From Pedococcus dokdonensis (lineage in GTDB: Bacteria > Actinomycetota > Actinomycetes > Actinomycetales > Dermatophilaceae): DNA of 64,000 bases. Location of the stretch: the NCBI RefSeq assembly GCF_900104525.1, contig NZ_LT629711.1, forward strand, positions 1,612,001 to 1,676,000, read 5' to 3'. Below are positions 43,234-51,693 of this stretch, piece after piece (positions within the stretch are counted from its first letter, which is position 1; the number at the start of each line of letters is the position of its first letter). Below the pieces are notes generated by a model. It was not told the origin of the DNA and made no database searches. It saw only the letters and a program-made list of their open reading frames with translations. The position numbers and the translations under genes were made by a program.

Positions 43234-43280
43234 ACTATGTCAGTTGTCATAGTAGAGGCAAGTATGACGCGTGTCATAGT
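43234..43280. promoter_or_regulatory. Pair of TetR-type operators
   Basis: ACTATGTCAGTTGTCATAGT (43234-43253) and AGTATGACGCGTGTCATAGT (43261-43280) are related 20-bp inverted repeats, 27 bp apart start to start. They share the right half TGTCATAGT. They fill the gap between the divergent dehydrogenase and TetR genes and overlap likely -10 boxes. Confidence 0.6.
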
Positions 43281-43288
43281 CTGTGGAC

Positions 43289-43876
43289 ATGACCGAGCTC
43301 GAGCGTTCGCCGCGGCAGCGGATGGTGTACGAGGCCGCCCAGGCGTTGCGCGAGGACGGTCTCGCCGGGGCCTCGTTGCGGACGGTGGCCGCCCGCGCGG
43401 ACGCACCGCGCGGCTCCCTCCAGCACTACTTCCCCGGCGGCAAGGACCAGCTCGTCACCGAGGCGTTGCACTGGGCCGGTGAGTTCGCCGCGGCGCAGGT
43501 CCGCACCTACCTGGCCACCGCCCGACGGCCCACGCCCTCCGGGATGTTCGACGACCTCGTGCGGGGTTGGTGCCGCGAGCTGGAAGCCCGTCAGTTCGCC
43601 CGGGGCTGTCCTGTCGCCGCGTCGGTCGCCGACGCCTCCCACACCAACCCCGAGGTGCGCGCAGCAGCCGCCTCCGCCCTCGCGACCTGGCAGGAGCCGC
43701 TGAGGGCCGGCCTGCGGGCGATGGGCGTCCGCCCCGCCCGGGCGGCCGCCCACGCCACCCTCATGCTGGCCGCCCTCGAAGGCGGCCTCGTGCTGGCGCG
43801 CGCCGAGCACGACACCCGCCCCCTGCGCGTGGTCGCCCGGGAGCTCGCGCCGGTGCTCGACGCCGCGGCGCCATGA
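43289..43876 (+). CDS. TetR-family regulator (LmrA/YxaF-like)
   Basis: This 195-residue regulator has an N-terminal HTH (GASLRTVAARADAPRGSLQHYF) and a TetR C-terminal domain with the CPVAASVADASH stretch seen in LmrA/YxaF-type repressors. The ATG at 43289 is chosen over a GTG at 43283. It probably binds the two palindromes just upstream and represses the divergent dehydrogenase gene and itself. The stop overlaps the next gene by ATGA. Confidence 0.87.
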   Translation: MTELERSPRQRMVYEAAQALREDGLAGASLRTVAARADAPRGSLQHYFPGGKDQLVTEALHWAGEFAAAQVRTYLATARRPTPSGMFDDLVRGWCRELEARQFARGCPVAASVADASHTNPEVRAAAASALATWQEPLRAGLRAMGVRPARAAAHATLMLAALEGGLVLARAEHDTRPLRVVARELAPVLDAAAP

Positions 43877-45003
43877 GGCGGTGGCGCCGGGCCCTGGCGG
43901 CCACCCTTCTCCTGGGCGGGGCCGCGTGCACCGCAGGCCCCGCCCCTCCTCCGGCGCCGGCGCCTGCTCCCCTCGACTGGACGGTGGTCGACCTGCCCGA
44001 CGGCGCCGTCCCCCTGCTGGTTCGTGCCGGCGGGGACGGCTTCCTGGTCGCCGCCCGGACGGGGGAGCGCGCCTCGATGTACCGCCTGCCCTCGTCCGTG
44101 ACCGGCGCACCCGAGCCGGTCACGGTGGAGCCGCACAGCGTCTACGCCCCAGCCGCCCGGTGGGTCGACCTCGCGACCGACGGGGCGCGCGTGCTGGCCC
44201 TCGGCCGCGCCTCTGGCGGCGCGCACGGCCTGCCGCGCTGGACCGTGTGGGACGGCACGCCGACCCGGCTGGTGGAGCGACCCCAGCCGTTCGAGGCCTT
44301 CGGCGGCCCCCGCTCCGGCGGGCTGGCGGCCGTGGGACTGGGCCGCTCGGAGGTGCTGGTGGGCACCTGGGACGACGACGGCGCGGGGCTCGACGCCCGG
44401 GTGTGGACGCGGTCGGCGCCGACGACGTGGGAGCGCGTGCCGGTCGCGCCGGCGCTGGCCAGCACGGTCCGCCTCCTCCCCCAGCCGGCTGCGGTGGCCT
44501 CCTCACCCGCTAGCCTCCTCGTGGCCGGCTCGGTGACCGACCTCGGCGAGGGGGCGTCGGTGGTGACCCGGGCGGCCGCCTGGGTGGCTCCGGATGCGAC
44601 CGGGCCCTGGGAGGCTCTCGAGCTTCCCGCCACCACCGTGTCCGCCCGCGCGACGGGCGTGGCGTGCGGTGGGCACGACTGCTGGGTCGCAGGCACGGAC
44701 GGGGAGGCTCCAGCGGCCTGGCGGGTGGTGGGCACGACAGTGACCCCCCAGCACCTCCCCGCCGGGCCCGGCACCTCCGACCTGCCGCCCGCGGTGGCCG
44801 CGGTGGCCGCGGTGGAAGGCCACGCGTGGATGGCGTACGCGGTGCAGAGCCGCAGCAGGCTCGCCCGCACGGCCGGACGTGGATGGGTCGGCGTCGAGGG
44901 CCCTCCGGGGCGCCCGGTCTCGCTGGCCGCGGTGCCCGGTCGGCTCTACCTCGTGGCGGTCGCGGCGGACGGACCACACCTCTGGACCGCAGCAGCCGGT
45001 TGA
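43873..45003 (+). CDS. Secreted or lipoprotein of unknown function, beta-propeller-like
   Basis: This 376-residue protein has an N-terminal signal (RRALAATLLLGGAAC). The Cys could be lipidated although the lipobox is weak. A Pro/Ala linker and repeated beta-rich segments follow, with Trp and Gly at intervals (WVDLATDGARVLALG, RSEVLVGTWDDDG), which suggests a beta-propeller. No enzyme motif is seen. It overlaps the TetR stop by ATGA, so it may be in the TetR regulon. Confidence 0.6.
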   Translation: MRRWRRALAATLLLGGAACTAGPAPPPAPAPAPLDWTVVDLPDGAVPLLVRAGGDGFLVAARTGERASMYRLPSSVTGAPEPVTVEPHSVYAPAARWVDLATDGARVLALGRASGGAHGLPRWTVWDGTPTRLVERPQPFEAFGGPRSGGLAAVGLGRSEVLVGTWDDDGAGLDARVWTRSAPTTWERVPVAPALASTVRLLPQPAAVASSPASLLVAGSVTDLGEGASVVTRAAAWVAPDATGPWEALELPATTVSARATGVACGGHDCWVAGTDGEAPAAWRVVGTTVTPQHLPAGPGTSDLPPAVAAVAAVEGHAWMAYAVQSRSRLARTAGRGWVGVEGPPGRPVSLAAVPGRLYLVAVAADGPHLWTAAAG

Positions 45004-45016
45004 CCTCGGCCGGTCG

Positions 45017-45649
45017 TCAGCGGATGAGGACGTGACCAGCCGCTGTCGACAACCGGGTCCATCGGCCGTGCGCCCAGACCGTCACCTCCGCTTCCGTCCC
45101 CGACGCACCCACGAAGCCCAGCACGTGTGCCGCGAAGGCACCGCCCGCGGGCACCGGCGGAGTGGTCGCCGTCAGACGCCCCCACACCTGACGGCGCAGG
45201 GCTGCGACCGCGGACCCACCGGCATCGGCCGGCACCCCCTGGGCCACCTCCTCGATCCCCTGCCGAGCCACGGCATGGACGTCGCCCGCAGCCACGGCTC
45301 CGACGCGTTCCCAGCCACCGCGCGGGGGTGCCATGGCGGCCCACGGCACCCGGACGGTGACCGGCGGCAGCGCGAGCGTCGACCCGCCCTCGCGGGCGAG
45401 CCGGTCGGTCAGCGCCGCCAGCGGGACGGTGACGTCGACCTCGGCCGGCTCACCCAACGGCATGGCGCGCAACCCGATGACGACCCCCTCCGCCATCAGG
45501 CCGCTGCCGGGCAGGACCCCGACGTAGGCCGCCAGCGTGCGACCCGATGCCTGGAGCCGGATGGCGCCGTCGGGGTCGGCACCCTTGGCGCGGCTGACGA
45601 AGGTGCGCAGGTCGTCGAGCCCCTGCACGTCGGGGAAGACCAGCTCCAT
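45017..45649 (-). CDS. Conserved hypothetical protein next to thioesterase
   Basis: This 210-residue soluble protein is not assigned to a named family. It begins MELVFPDVQGLDDLRTFVSR, and the middle part (VTVPLAALTDRLARE, VRVPWAAMAPPRGGWERVG) looks folded. Its ATG follows the thioesterase stop with a one-base overlap (TGATG), so the two are co-translated. No membrane segment or catalytic motif is visible. Confidence 0.6.
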   Translation of the reverse strand: MELVFPDVQGLDDLRTFVSRAKGADPDGAIRLQASGRTLAAYVGVLPGSGLMAEGVVIGLRAMPLGEPAEVDVTVPLAALTDRLAREGGSTLALPPVTVRVPWAAMAPPRGGWERVGAVAAGDVHAVARQGIEEVAQGVPADAGGSAVAALRRQVWGRLTATTPPVPAGGAFAAHVLGFVGASGTEAEVTVWAHGRWTRLSTAAGHVLIR

Positions 45650-46155
45650 CAGCGCCTCCGCCAGCGGAACGGCACCGGCTCACCGGAGTGCGAGCGCAGC
45701 ACGTCGCGGAGCGACTCGTCCATCCGCCGCGGCGTGCTGGTGGCGAAGTCGTAGAGGACCAGGGTGGTCTCTGCCCGCGCGTAGACCACGTCGCCGCCCT
45801 CCTCGGTGAGGGGACGACCGTCACGCACCTCGTAGGCGAGGTCGAAGCCGGCACCGCCGATCCTGGTGGCCCACATCTCGACCACGATGGGCGGCACGCG
45901 GTAGAGCAGCGGCGCGAGGTACTCGATCTCGTGACGCGCGACCAGGATCCCCTCCGAGAGCACCGAACGGTCCTGGCCGAACCACTCCTCGAAGCCGATC
46001 ACCCGGGCGTCCTCGAGCAGCCGCAGGAACTGCACGTTGTTGACGTGCCCGTAGGCGTCCATGTCACTCCACCGCAGGGGCACGTTGACGCGGTAACGCG
46101 CCGCGGGGGCTGCGTGCTGCGGGCTGCTCCGGTCGGGGGTCTGGTCGGCGGGCAT
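45649..46155 (-). CDS. Acyl-CoA thioesterase, 4-hydroxybenzoyl-CoA thioesterase (hotdog) family
   Basis: This 168-residue hotdog-fold thioesterase has the signature RWSDMDAYGHVNNVQFLRL, with the catalytic Asp in DMDAYGHVNN, and later the GGAGFDLAYEVRDG strand. It hydrolyses aromatic or aliphatic acyl-CoA. GAGG lies eight bases before the ATG at 46155. It forms a two-gene leftward unit with the hypothetical gene and is divergent from recQ. Confidence 0.85.
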   Translation of the reverse strand: MPADQTPDRSSPQHAAPAARYRVNVPLRWSDMDAYGHVNNVQFLRLLEDARVIGFEEWFGQDRSVLSEGILVARHEIEYLAPLLYRVPPIVVEMWATRIGGAGFDLAYEVRDGRPLTEEGGDVVYARAETTLVLYDFATSTPRRMDESLRDVLRSHSGEPVPFRWRRR

Positions 46156-46203
46156 GTGGACATCCTCGCAGGGCTGTCGGGCGGGCGGCATACGGTGGTC
46201 GGC

Positions 46204-48321
46204 ATGGAGACGACCGCACCGCCCGGGCTCGCGACGCAGGCCACCACCGTGCTGCGACGGCTGGTGGGCCGCGACGACGCGGTCTTCCGCGACGGCCAGC
46301 TCGAGGCCGTGCAGGCCCTCGTCGGTCAGCGCCGGCGGGTGCTCGTGGTCCAGCGCACCGGGTGGGGCAAGTCGGCGGTCTACTTCGTGTCGACCGCGCT
46401 GCGCCGCGCCGAGGGCGCCGGGCCGACCGTGATCGTCTCGCCACTGCTGGCCCTGATGCGCGACCAGGTCGCAGCAGCCGGACGGGCGGGCATCCGCGCG
46501 GTCACCATGAACTCCGCCAACGCCGACGAGTGGGGCCAGGTCTCGGCAGCCCTGGCCGCCGACGAGGTCGACGTCCTGCTCGTCAGTCCCGAGCGGCTCA
46601 ACAACCCGAGGTTCCGCGACGAGCAGCTGCCCGACCTCGCCCGGCGGTGCGGCCTGCTCGTCGTCGACGAGGCCCACTGCGTGTCCGACTGGGGGCACGA
46701 CTTCCGCCCCGACTACCGGCGGATCCGCGACCTGCTGACCAACCTGCCGGCCGACACCCCGGTGCTGGCGACCACCGCCACCGCCAACGCACGGGTCGTC
46801 ACCGACGTCGTCGAGCAGCTCGGTGCCGGCGGTCACGACGTGCTGACCCTGCGCGGCGGGCTGGCCCGCGACTCGCTGCGGCTCGGCGTGATGCAGCTGA
46901 CGTCGCCCGAGCAGCGGCTGGCCTGGCTGCTCGCCCACCTCGGCTCGCTGCCCGGCAGCGGCATCGTCTACACCCTCACCGTCTCGGCGGCCGAGGACAT
47001 CGCCGTAGCGCTGCGCGAGGCGGGCCACGAGGTCCGCGCCTACACCGGTCGCACCGACCCGGCCGACCGCGAGCGGCTCGAGGCCATGCTGCGTGACAAC
47101 CAGGTCAAGGCACTGGTGGCCACCTCTGCGCTGGGCATGGGGTTCGACAAGCCAGACCTGGGGTTCGTGCTCCACCTCGGCGCGCCGTCCTCCCCGGTCG
47201 CCTACTACCAGCAGGTCGGCCGAGCCGGTCGCGCCACCGAGCGGGCCGACGTCCTGCTGCTCCCCGGCCCGGAGGACAAGGACATCTGGGCCTACTTCGC
47301 GTCCGCCTCGATGCCCCGCCAGGAGCAGGCCGATGCCGTCCTCACCGCCCTGGCCGGCTCGGCGAAGGCGCTGTCGACCGTCGCCCTCGAGTCGATCGTC
47401 GACATCCGCCGCACCCGGCTCGAGCTGCTGCTCAAGGTCCTCGACGTCGACGGGGCGGTGCAGCGCGTGCCGGGTGGGTGGACGTCGACCGGCCGGCCCT
47501 GGACCTACGACGCCGAGCGCTACGAGCGGGTCACGGCGGCCCGGGTGCGCGAGCAGGACCTCATGGTCCGCTACGAGCAGACCGACGGCTGCCGGATGGC
47601 CTTCCTCCAGGAGTCGCTCGACGACGACACCGCGGCGCCGTGTGGGCGCTGCGACTCGTGTGCCGGCACCTGGTTCCCCACCGAGATCCCCGACGTCGCG
47701 GTCACCACGGCGCGAGGCCGGCTGGAGCGCGCCGGGGTCGAGCTGGAGACCCGGTCGCAGTGGCCGTCGGGCATGGATCGGCTCGGCGTGCCCGTGCGCG
47801 GCCGGATCGGCGCCGACGAGGCGATGGAGACCGGCCGGGCGGTGGCGCGGCTGACCGACCTCGGGTGGGGCCAGCAGCTGCGTTCGATCCTGCGGGCCCC
47901 CGACGCCCCGGTGCCACCGGAGCTGTTGCGGGCGTGTGTGCCGATCCTGCGGGACTGGGGCTGGGCCGATCGACCCGTGGCCGTGGCCACGGTGCCGTCG
48001 CGCACCCACCCCCAGCTCGTCGAGTCGCTCGGTCGAGGCATCGCCGAGATGGGGCGGATGCAGTGGCTGGGCGCTCTCGACCCGGTCGAGGGCGGACCGG
48101 TCGGCGAGGCCGGCGGCAACAGCGCGTTCCGCCTGGCCGGCGTGTGGGGACGGCTCGAGGTCGGCGCCGAGCAGGCGTCAGGCCTGCGCGGTCTCGACGG
48201 CCCCGTCCTGCTGGTCGACGACGTCGCCAGCTCGCGCTGGACCCTCACCGTCGCGGCCGCCGCGCTGCGCCGGGCCGGTGCCAGCGGCGTGCTCCCGTTC
48301 GTCCTCGCGCTCGACGCCTGA
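46204..48321 (+). CDS. recQ: RecQ-family DNA helicase fused to a phosphoribosyltransferase-like domain
   Basis: This 705-residue protein has an SF2 helicase core: VVQRTGWGKSAVYF (Walker A), SPLLALMRDQ, VVDEAHCVSDWGHDFRPDY (DEAH) and QVGRAGRATERADV. A RecQ zinc site follows (CGRCDSCAG plus an upstream Cys). Instead of an HRDC domain, the last 200 residues end with VLLVDDVASSRWTLTVAAAALR, the PRPP-loop pattern of ComF-like phosphoribosyltransferases. The enzyme unwinds DNA; the purpose of the fused domain is unknown. Start ATG at 46204. Confidence 0.88.
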   Translation: METTAPPGLATQATTVLRRLVGRDDAVFRDGQLEAVQALVGQRRRVLVVQRTGWGKSAVYFVSTALRRAEGAGPTVIVSPLLALMRDQVAAAGRAGIRAVTMNSANADEWGQVSAALAADEVDVLLVSPERLNNPRFRDEQLPDLARRCGLLVVDEAHCVSDWGHDFRPDYRRIRDLLTNLPADTPVLATTATANARVVTDVVEQLGAGGHDVLTLRGGLARDSLRLGVMQLTSPEQRLAWLLAHLGSLPGSGIVYTLTVSAAEDIAVALREAGHEVRAYTGRTDPADRERLEAMLRDNQVKALVATSALGMGFDKPDLGFVLHLGAPSSPVAYYQQVGRAGRATERADVLLLPGPEDKDIWAYFASASMPRQEQADAVLTALAGSAKALSTVALESIVDIRRTRLELLLKVLDVDGAVQRVPGGWTSTGRPWTYDAERYERVTAARVREQDLMVRYEQTDGCRMAFLQESLDDDTAAPCGRCDSCAGTWFPTEIPDVAVTTARGRLERAGVELETRSQWPSGMDRLGVPVRGRIGADEAMETGRAVARLTDLGWGQQLRSILRAPDAPVPPELLRACVPILRDWGWADRPVAVATVPSRTHPQLVESLGRGIAEMGRMQWLGALDPVEGGPVGEAGGNSAFRLAGVWGRLEVGAEQASGLRGLDGPVLLVDDVASSRWTLTVAAAALRRAGASGVLPFVLALDA

Positions 48322-49038
48322 CCCCGGGACGCCAGTTCCGGACACGCCTGAGCCAGAGACGCCCGTTCCAGACCCGCCCGGCACCTCCAGCGGCACGGTG
48401 AAGATCGGCAGGAACAGCTGGACGACCGGACCGATCAACACGGCATACAGCACCGTCCCGAGCCCGACCACGCCGCCGAGCAGCCAGCCGACGACGAGCA
48501 CCGTCACCTCGATGCTGGTGCGCACCAGCCGGAAGCTGCGCCCGGTGCGCCGCACGAGGCCGGTCATCAGGCCGTCTCGCGGGCCGGGGCCGAACTGGCT
48601 GCCGATGTAGAGCGCACCGGCCAGGCCGTTCAGCACGATGCCGCCGACGAGCAGGGCCACCCGCGCAGCCATCAGGTCGGGCGCGGCGAGCAGGGCGAGG
48701 GTGGCATCGGTGGCCAGGCCGATGACGATGACGTTGGCCACGGTCCCCAGACCCGGCCACTGGCGCAGCGGGATCCACAACAGCAGCACCGCCACCCCGA
48801 CGATGATGGTCACGGTGCCGAAGCTCACTGGCAGGTGGCGGGCGATGCCGTAGTGGAAGACGTCCCACGGATCGAGCCCGAGCCCGGATCGCACCATCAT
48901 CCCCATCGACACCCCGTAGAGCGTCAGCCCGACGGCGAGCTGGACCAGCCGGCGCGTGGTGCGCCCGGCGCGCAGCTGCTGCCGGGGTGTGAGGGAGGCA
49001 AGGGAGGTGCGGGTCATGGTCCCTAGATTGGCTGCCAT
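48178..49038 (-). CDS. YczE/YitT-like membrane protein
   Basis: This 286-residue protein has five or six helices and the YczE hallmarks YGVSMGMMVRSGLGLDPWDVFHYG and GPGPRDGLMTGLVRRTG. After the membrane part come SGTGV/SGSGV pentapeptide repeats and a hydrophilic tail that lies antisense to the last 144 bases of recQ. The tail may be an artefact of a lost stop. An ATG at 49017 is a good alternative start, clear of the operator. It is divergent from a MocR-type regulator, the usual YczE/YczR pair. Confidence 0.72.
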   Translation of the reverse strand: MAANLGTMTRTSLASLTPRQQLRAGRTTRRLVQLAVGLTLYGVSMGMMVRSGLGLDPWDVFHYGIARHLPVSFGTVTIIVGVAVLLLWIPLRQWPGLGTVANVIVIGLATDATLALLAAPDLMAARVALLVGGIVLNGLAGALYIGSQFGPGPRDGLMTGLVRRTGRSFRLVRTSIEVTVLVVGWLLGGVVGLGTVLYAVLIGPVVQLFLPIFTVPLEVPGGSGTGVSGSGVSGTGVPGSGVEREDEREHAAGTGPAQRGGRDGEGPARAGDVVDQQDGAVETAQA

Positions 49039-49062
49039 TGGCCTGTTCTTCCATAGCCAATC
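49027..49062. promoter_or_regulatory. MocR-type operator: ATTGGC direct repeats plus inverted copy
   Basis: ATTGGC occurs at 49027-49032 and again at 49037-49042, ten base pairs apart (one helical turn), and its inverse (AGCCAAT) at 49055-49061. MocR-type regulators are known to bind direct repeats. The site lies between the divergent yczE and mocR-type genes. Confidence 0.55.
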
Positions 49063-49079
49063 GTGCGAAAGTGGTCTGC

Positions 49080-50531
49080 ATGCCAGCCCGCACCATCTCC
49101 GCGACCCGCCTGGTCCCCATGCTGGGCGCAGCGCTCGACACCGCCCCTGCCTACCGCGGCCTCGCCGACGCCGTCCGGCTCCTGGTCGCCGACGGCCGCA
49201 TCCCGGTGGGCACCCGCCTCCCGAGCGAGCGCGATCTCACCGCCACCCTGGGCGTCAGCCGCACGACGGTGACCCGCGCGTATGCCGAGCTGCGCGACCG
49301 TGGTTACCTCACCTCGCGCCAGGGGTCCGGCAGCGTCGTGGCCCTGCCGGGTGACCCGGCCGGGCGCCGGCAGGCCTCGGCCCTGCACCCGACGGCAGAG
49401 CCCGGTGACGGCGCCGTCATCGACCTCACCTGTGCCTCGATGAGCGCCCCGGCCGGCACCGTGGCGGCCTACGAACGAGCCGTGGCCGAGCTGCCGCGCT
49501 ACCTCGCGGGAACCGGCTACCACCCGCTCGGGCTGATGGCGCTGCGCGAGGCCCTGGCGCAGCGGTTCACCGAGCGCGGGCTGGCGACGACGCCCGACCA
49601 GGTCATGGTCACCAGCGGCGCCCTGGCCGGCCTCGCCGTCACCGCGCGGGCCCTGCTCTCCCCCGGCGACCGGGTGCTCCTCGAGAGCCCCACCTACCCC
49701 AACGCGATCGAGACCCTGCGGCGCTCCGGCGCCCGGGCCGTGGGCCTGCCCCTGGACCGCGGTGGGTGGGACCTCGGCGCCGCCGACGCGGCGTTGCGCC
49801 AGACCGCGCCCCGGGCCGCCTACCTCATCCCCGACTTCCACAACCCGACCGGCGCCCTGATGCCCGACGCCCAGCGCGCCGAGCTCGGCGCCGCCCTCGC
49901 AGGCACCCACACCGTGGGCGTGGTCGACGAGACGCTGGTCGACCTCGCCCACGACCCGGCCATCGCGATGCCACGCCCGCTGGCAGCCCACCACCCACGC
50001 ACGGTGACCCTCGGCGGTGCGAGCAAGACCTTCTGGGGCGGTCTGCGGGTCGGGTGGATCCGGGCCCCGCGCGAGCTCATGCCGGCCCTCGTCGGTGCCC
50101 GCCTGACGCTCGACCTCGGCGCCCCGGTGCTCGAGCAGCTGGTGCTCACCGACCTGCTCGCACACCGCGAGGAGGTCGTCGCCGATCGCCGCACCGCCAT
50201 CGTGTCCACCCGTGACGCGCTGATCGCCGCGCTGCGGGATCGGTTGCCGCAGTGGCGGTTCCGTGTCCCCGAGGGCGGTCTGTGCCTCTGGGTCGAGCTG
50301 CCCGACGCGCTCTCGACGCCGCTGTGCGCGGCGGCCGACCAGCGCGGGGTCGTGCTGGCCCCCGGGTCGCAGTTCGCCGTCGAGGGAGGCATGGAGCGCT
50401 ATCTGCGGCTGCCCTTCACCGGGCACCCGCCCGAGGTCGTCGAGGACGCCGTCGAGCGCCTGGCGCTGGCCTGGGGCGATGCGCAGTCGGCCCGACCGAC
50501 CCGCCACGGAGGATCCCCCCTCGTCGCGTGA
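49080..50531 (+). CDS. MocR/PdxR-family regulator: GntR HTH fused to PLP aminotransferase domain
   Basis: This 483-residue protein has an N-terminal winged HTH (LPSERDLTATLGVSRTTVTRAY) and a class I aminotransferase-like domain. The PLP-binding Lys lies in GGASKTFWGGLRVGW and the conserved HNPTG in DFHNPTGALMP. Such fusions sense PLP or amino compounds. Here the divergent YczE membrane protein is the likely target. The ATG at 49080 clears the repeat operators upstream. Confidence 0.9.
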   Translation: MPARTISATRLVPMLGAALDTAPAYRGLADAVRLLVADGRIPVGTRLPSERDLTATLGVSRTTVTRAYAELRDRGYLTSRQGSGSVVALPGDPAGRRQASALHPTAEPGDGAVIDLTCASMSAPAGTVAAYERAVAELPRYLAGTGYHPLGLMALREALAQRFTERGLATTPDQVMVTSGALAGLAVTARALLSPGDRVLLESPTYPNAIETLRRSGARAVGLPLDRGGWDLGAADAALRQTAPRAAYLIPDFHNPTGALMPDAQRAELGAALAGTHTVGVVDETLVDLAHDPAIAMPRPLAAHHPRTVTLGGASKTFWGGLRVGWIRAPRELMPALVGARLTLDLGAPVLEQLVLTDLLAHREEVVADRRTAIVSTRDALIAALRDRLPQWRFRVPEGGLCLWVELPDALSTPLCAAADQRGVVLAPGSQFAVEGGMERYLRLPFTGHPPEVVEDAVERLALAWGDAQSARPTRHGGSPLVA

Positions 50532-50624
50532 GTCGCCCCGAGATCGCGTCGCCCCGAGATCGCGTCGCCCGAGATCGCGTCGCCCGAGATCGCGTCGCCC
50601 GAGATCGCGTCGCCCCGAGATCCC
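50532..50624. repeat. Six-copy tandem repeat, 15-16 bp units
   Basis: Copies of GTCGCCCCGAGATCGC follow one another directly after the MocR-type stop. The lengths are 16, 16, 15, 15, 15 and 16, the difference being three or four C in the run. The last copy ends in CCC and forms a 7-bp hairpin (CCCGAGA/TCTCGGG) with bases that follow. It lies just before tesB and may act as terminator, binding array or simple minisatellite. Confidence 0.85.
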
Positions 50625-50654
50625 GGCTCTCGGGTGTCCCGCTAGGGTCGGCAC

Positions 50655-51629
50655 GTGACCGACCAGCGCAGCACCGACCCGAACACCGCTGACTCCCAGT
50701 CCGGCTTCGACCCGCTGACCGACCTGCTCGACACCCTCGACCTCGAGGAGCTGGGCACCGCGAAGATCACCGTCGAGGGCGTCGGCGACCGGGCCGACTT
50801 CGGCGAGTCGGGAGCCACCGTCTTCCTGGGCCGCAGCCAGAAGATGCCGCACGGTCGCGTCTTCGGTGGTCAGGTCCTCGCCCAGTGCGTCATCGCCGCC
50901 GGTCGCACCATGCAGGACGTCGACGACGGTGACGGCCCACGCCGGATCCACTCGCTGCACGGCTACTTCATGCGCCCCGGTGACGACACCCAGCCGATCC
51001 GGTTTGCCGTCGAGCGGATGCGCGACGGCAACTCGTTCTCGACCCGTCGGGTGCACGCCATCCAGGACGGCGTGCCGATCCTGTCGATGATCACGTCGTT
51101 CCAGGAGGCCTCCGGTGGCCTCGACCACCAGGACGCGATGCCGCAGGTCCCCGGTCCCGACGAGCTGCGGTCGCTCGCCGACGAGTTCGGCGGCATCGAC
51201 CACCCCGGGGCCCGGCACCTGCTCAAGCGACCCATCGAGCACCGGCACGTCGAGAGCAACCTGTTCGTGGCCCCCGGGGCCGAGCTGACCGCCCACCAGA
51301 GTGTCTGGATGCGGGCGCTCGGCCGGCTGCCCGACGACCCGTTGATCCATGCGGCCGTGCTGGCCTACGCCTCGGACTACACGCTGCTGGAGCCGGTGAT
51401 CCGCCGGCACGGGCTGACCTGGACCGACCGGCGGCTGCGCCCGGCCAGCCTCGACCACGCGATGTGGTTCCACCGTCCGGTGCACGTCGACGAGTGGATC
51501 CTCTACAGCCAGGAGTCCCCGTCCGCCTCGGGCGGTCGCGGTCTCGGGATCGGTCGCATGTTCGCGGCCGACGGCACCCTCGTGGCCACCGTCGCCCAAG
51601 AGGGCATGGTCCGCGTCAAGGAGTCCTGA
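50655..51629 (+). CDS. tesB: Acyl-CoA thioesterase II
   Basis: This 324-residue double-hotdog thioesterase hydrolyses medium- and long-chain acyl-CoA. The first hotdog has PHGRVFGGQVLAQ and SLHGYFMRPGD. The second has the catalytic region SLDHAMWFHRPVHVDEW, with the conserved Asp in ASLDHAMWF. The GTG at 50655 starts the gene just past the tandem repeat. The N-terminal 15 residues are polar and probably unstructured. Confidence 0.92.
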   Translation: MTDQRSTDPNTADSQSGFDPLTDLLDTLDLEELGTAKITVEGVGDRADFGESGATVFLGRSQKMPHGRVFGGQVLAQCVIAAGRTMQDVDDGDGPRRIHSLHGYFMRPGDDTQPIRFAVERMRDGNSFSTRRVHAIQDGVPILSMITSFQEASGGLDHQDAMPQVPGPDELRSLADEFGGIDHPGARHLLKRPIEHRHVESNLFVAPGAELTAHQSVWMRALGRLPDDPLIHAAVLAYASDYTLLEPVIRRHGLTWTDRRLRPASLDHAMWFHRPVHVDEWILYSQESPSASGGRGLGIGRMFAADGTLVATVAQEGMVRVKES

Positions 51630-51647
51630 CCCAGCCCACCGGATGCG

Positions 51648-51687
51648 GCGCGGGGCCACGGACGGTGAGCGGGCACCAGCCCCGCGC
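51648..51687. terminator. 9-bp-stem hairpin between convergent tesB and treZ
   Basis: GCGCGGGGC and GCCCCGCGC pair around a 22-base loop in the 64-base gap between tesB and treZ. It is a candidate bidirectional terminator without a T run. Confidence 0.45.
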
Positions 51688-51693
51688 GACCGA

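Noticed and set aside
50532..50624. Tandem array considered as a CRISPR
   Set aside because: Units are 15-16 bp with no unique spacers between them and no cas genes nearby.
49023..51659. Long antisense open frame of 878 codons opposite the MocR and tesB genes
   Set aside because: Low-complexity Gly/Arg/Asp composition and complete overlap with two well-recognised genes; typical shadow frame in high-G+C DNA.
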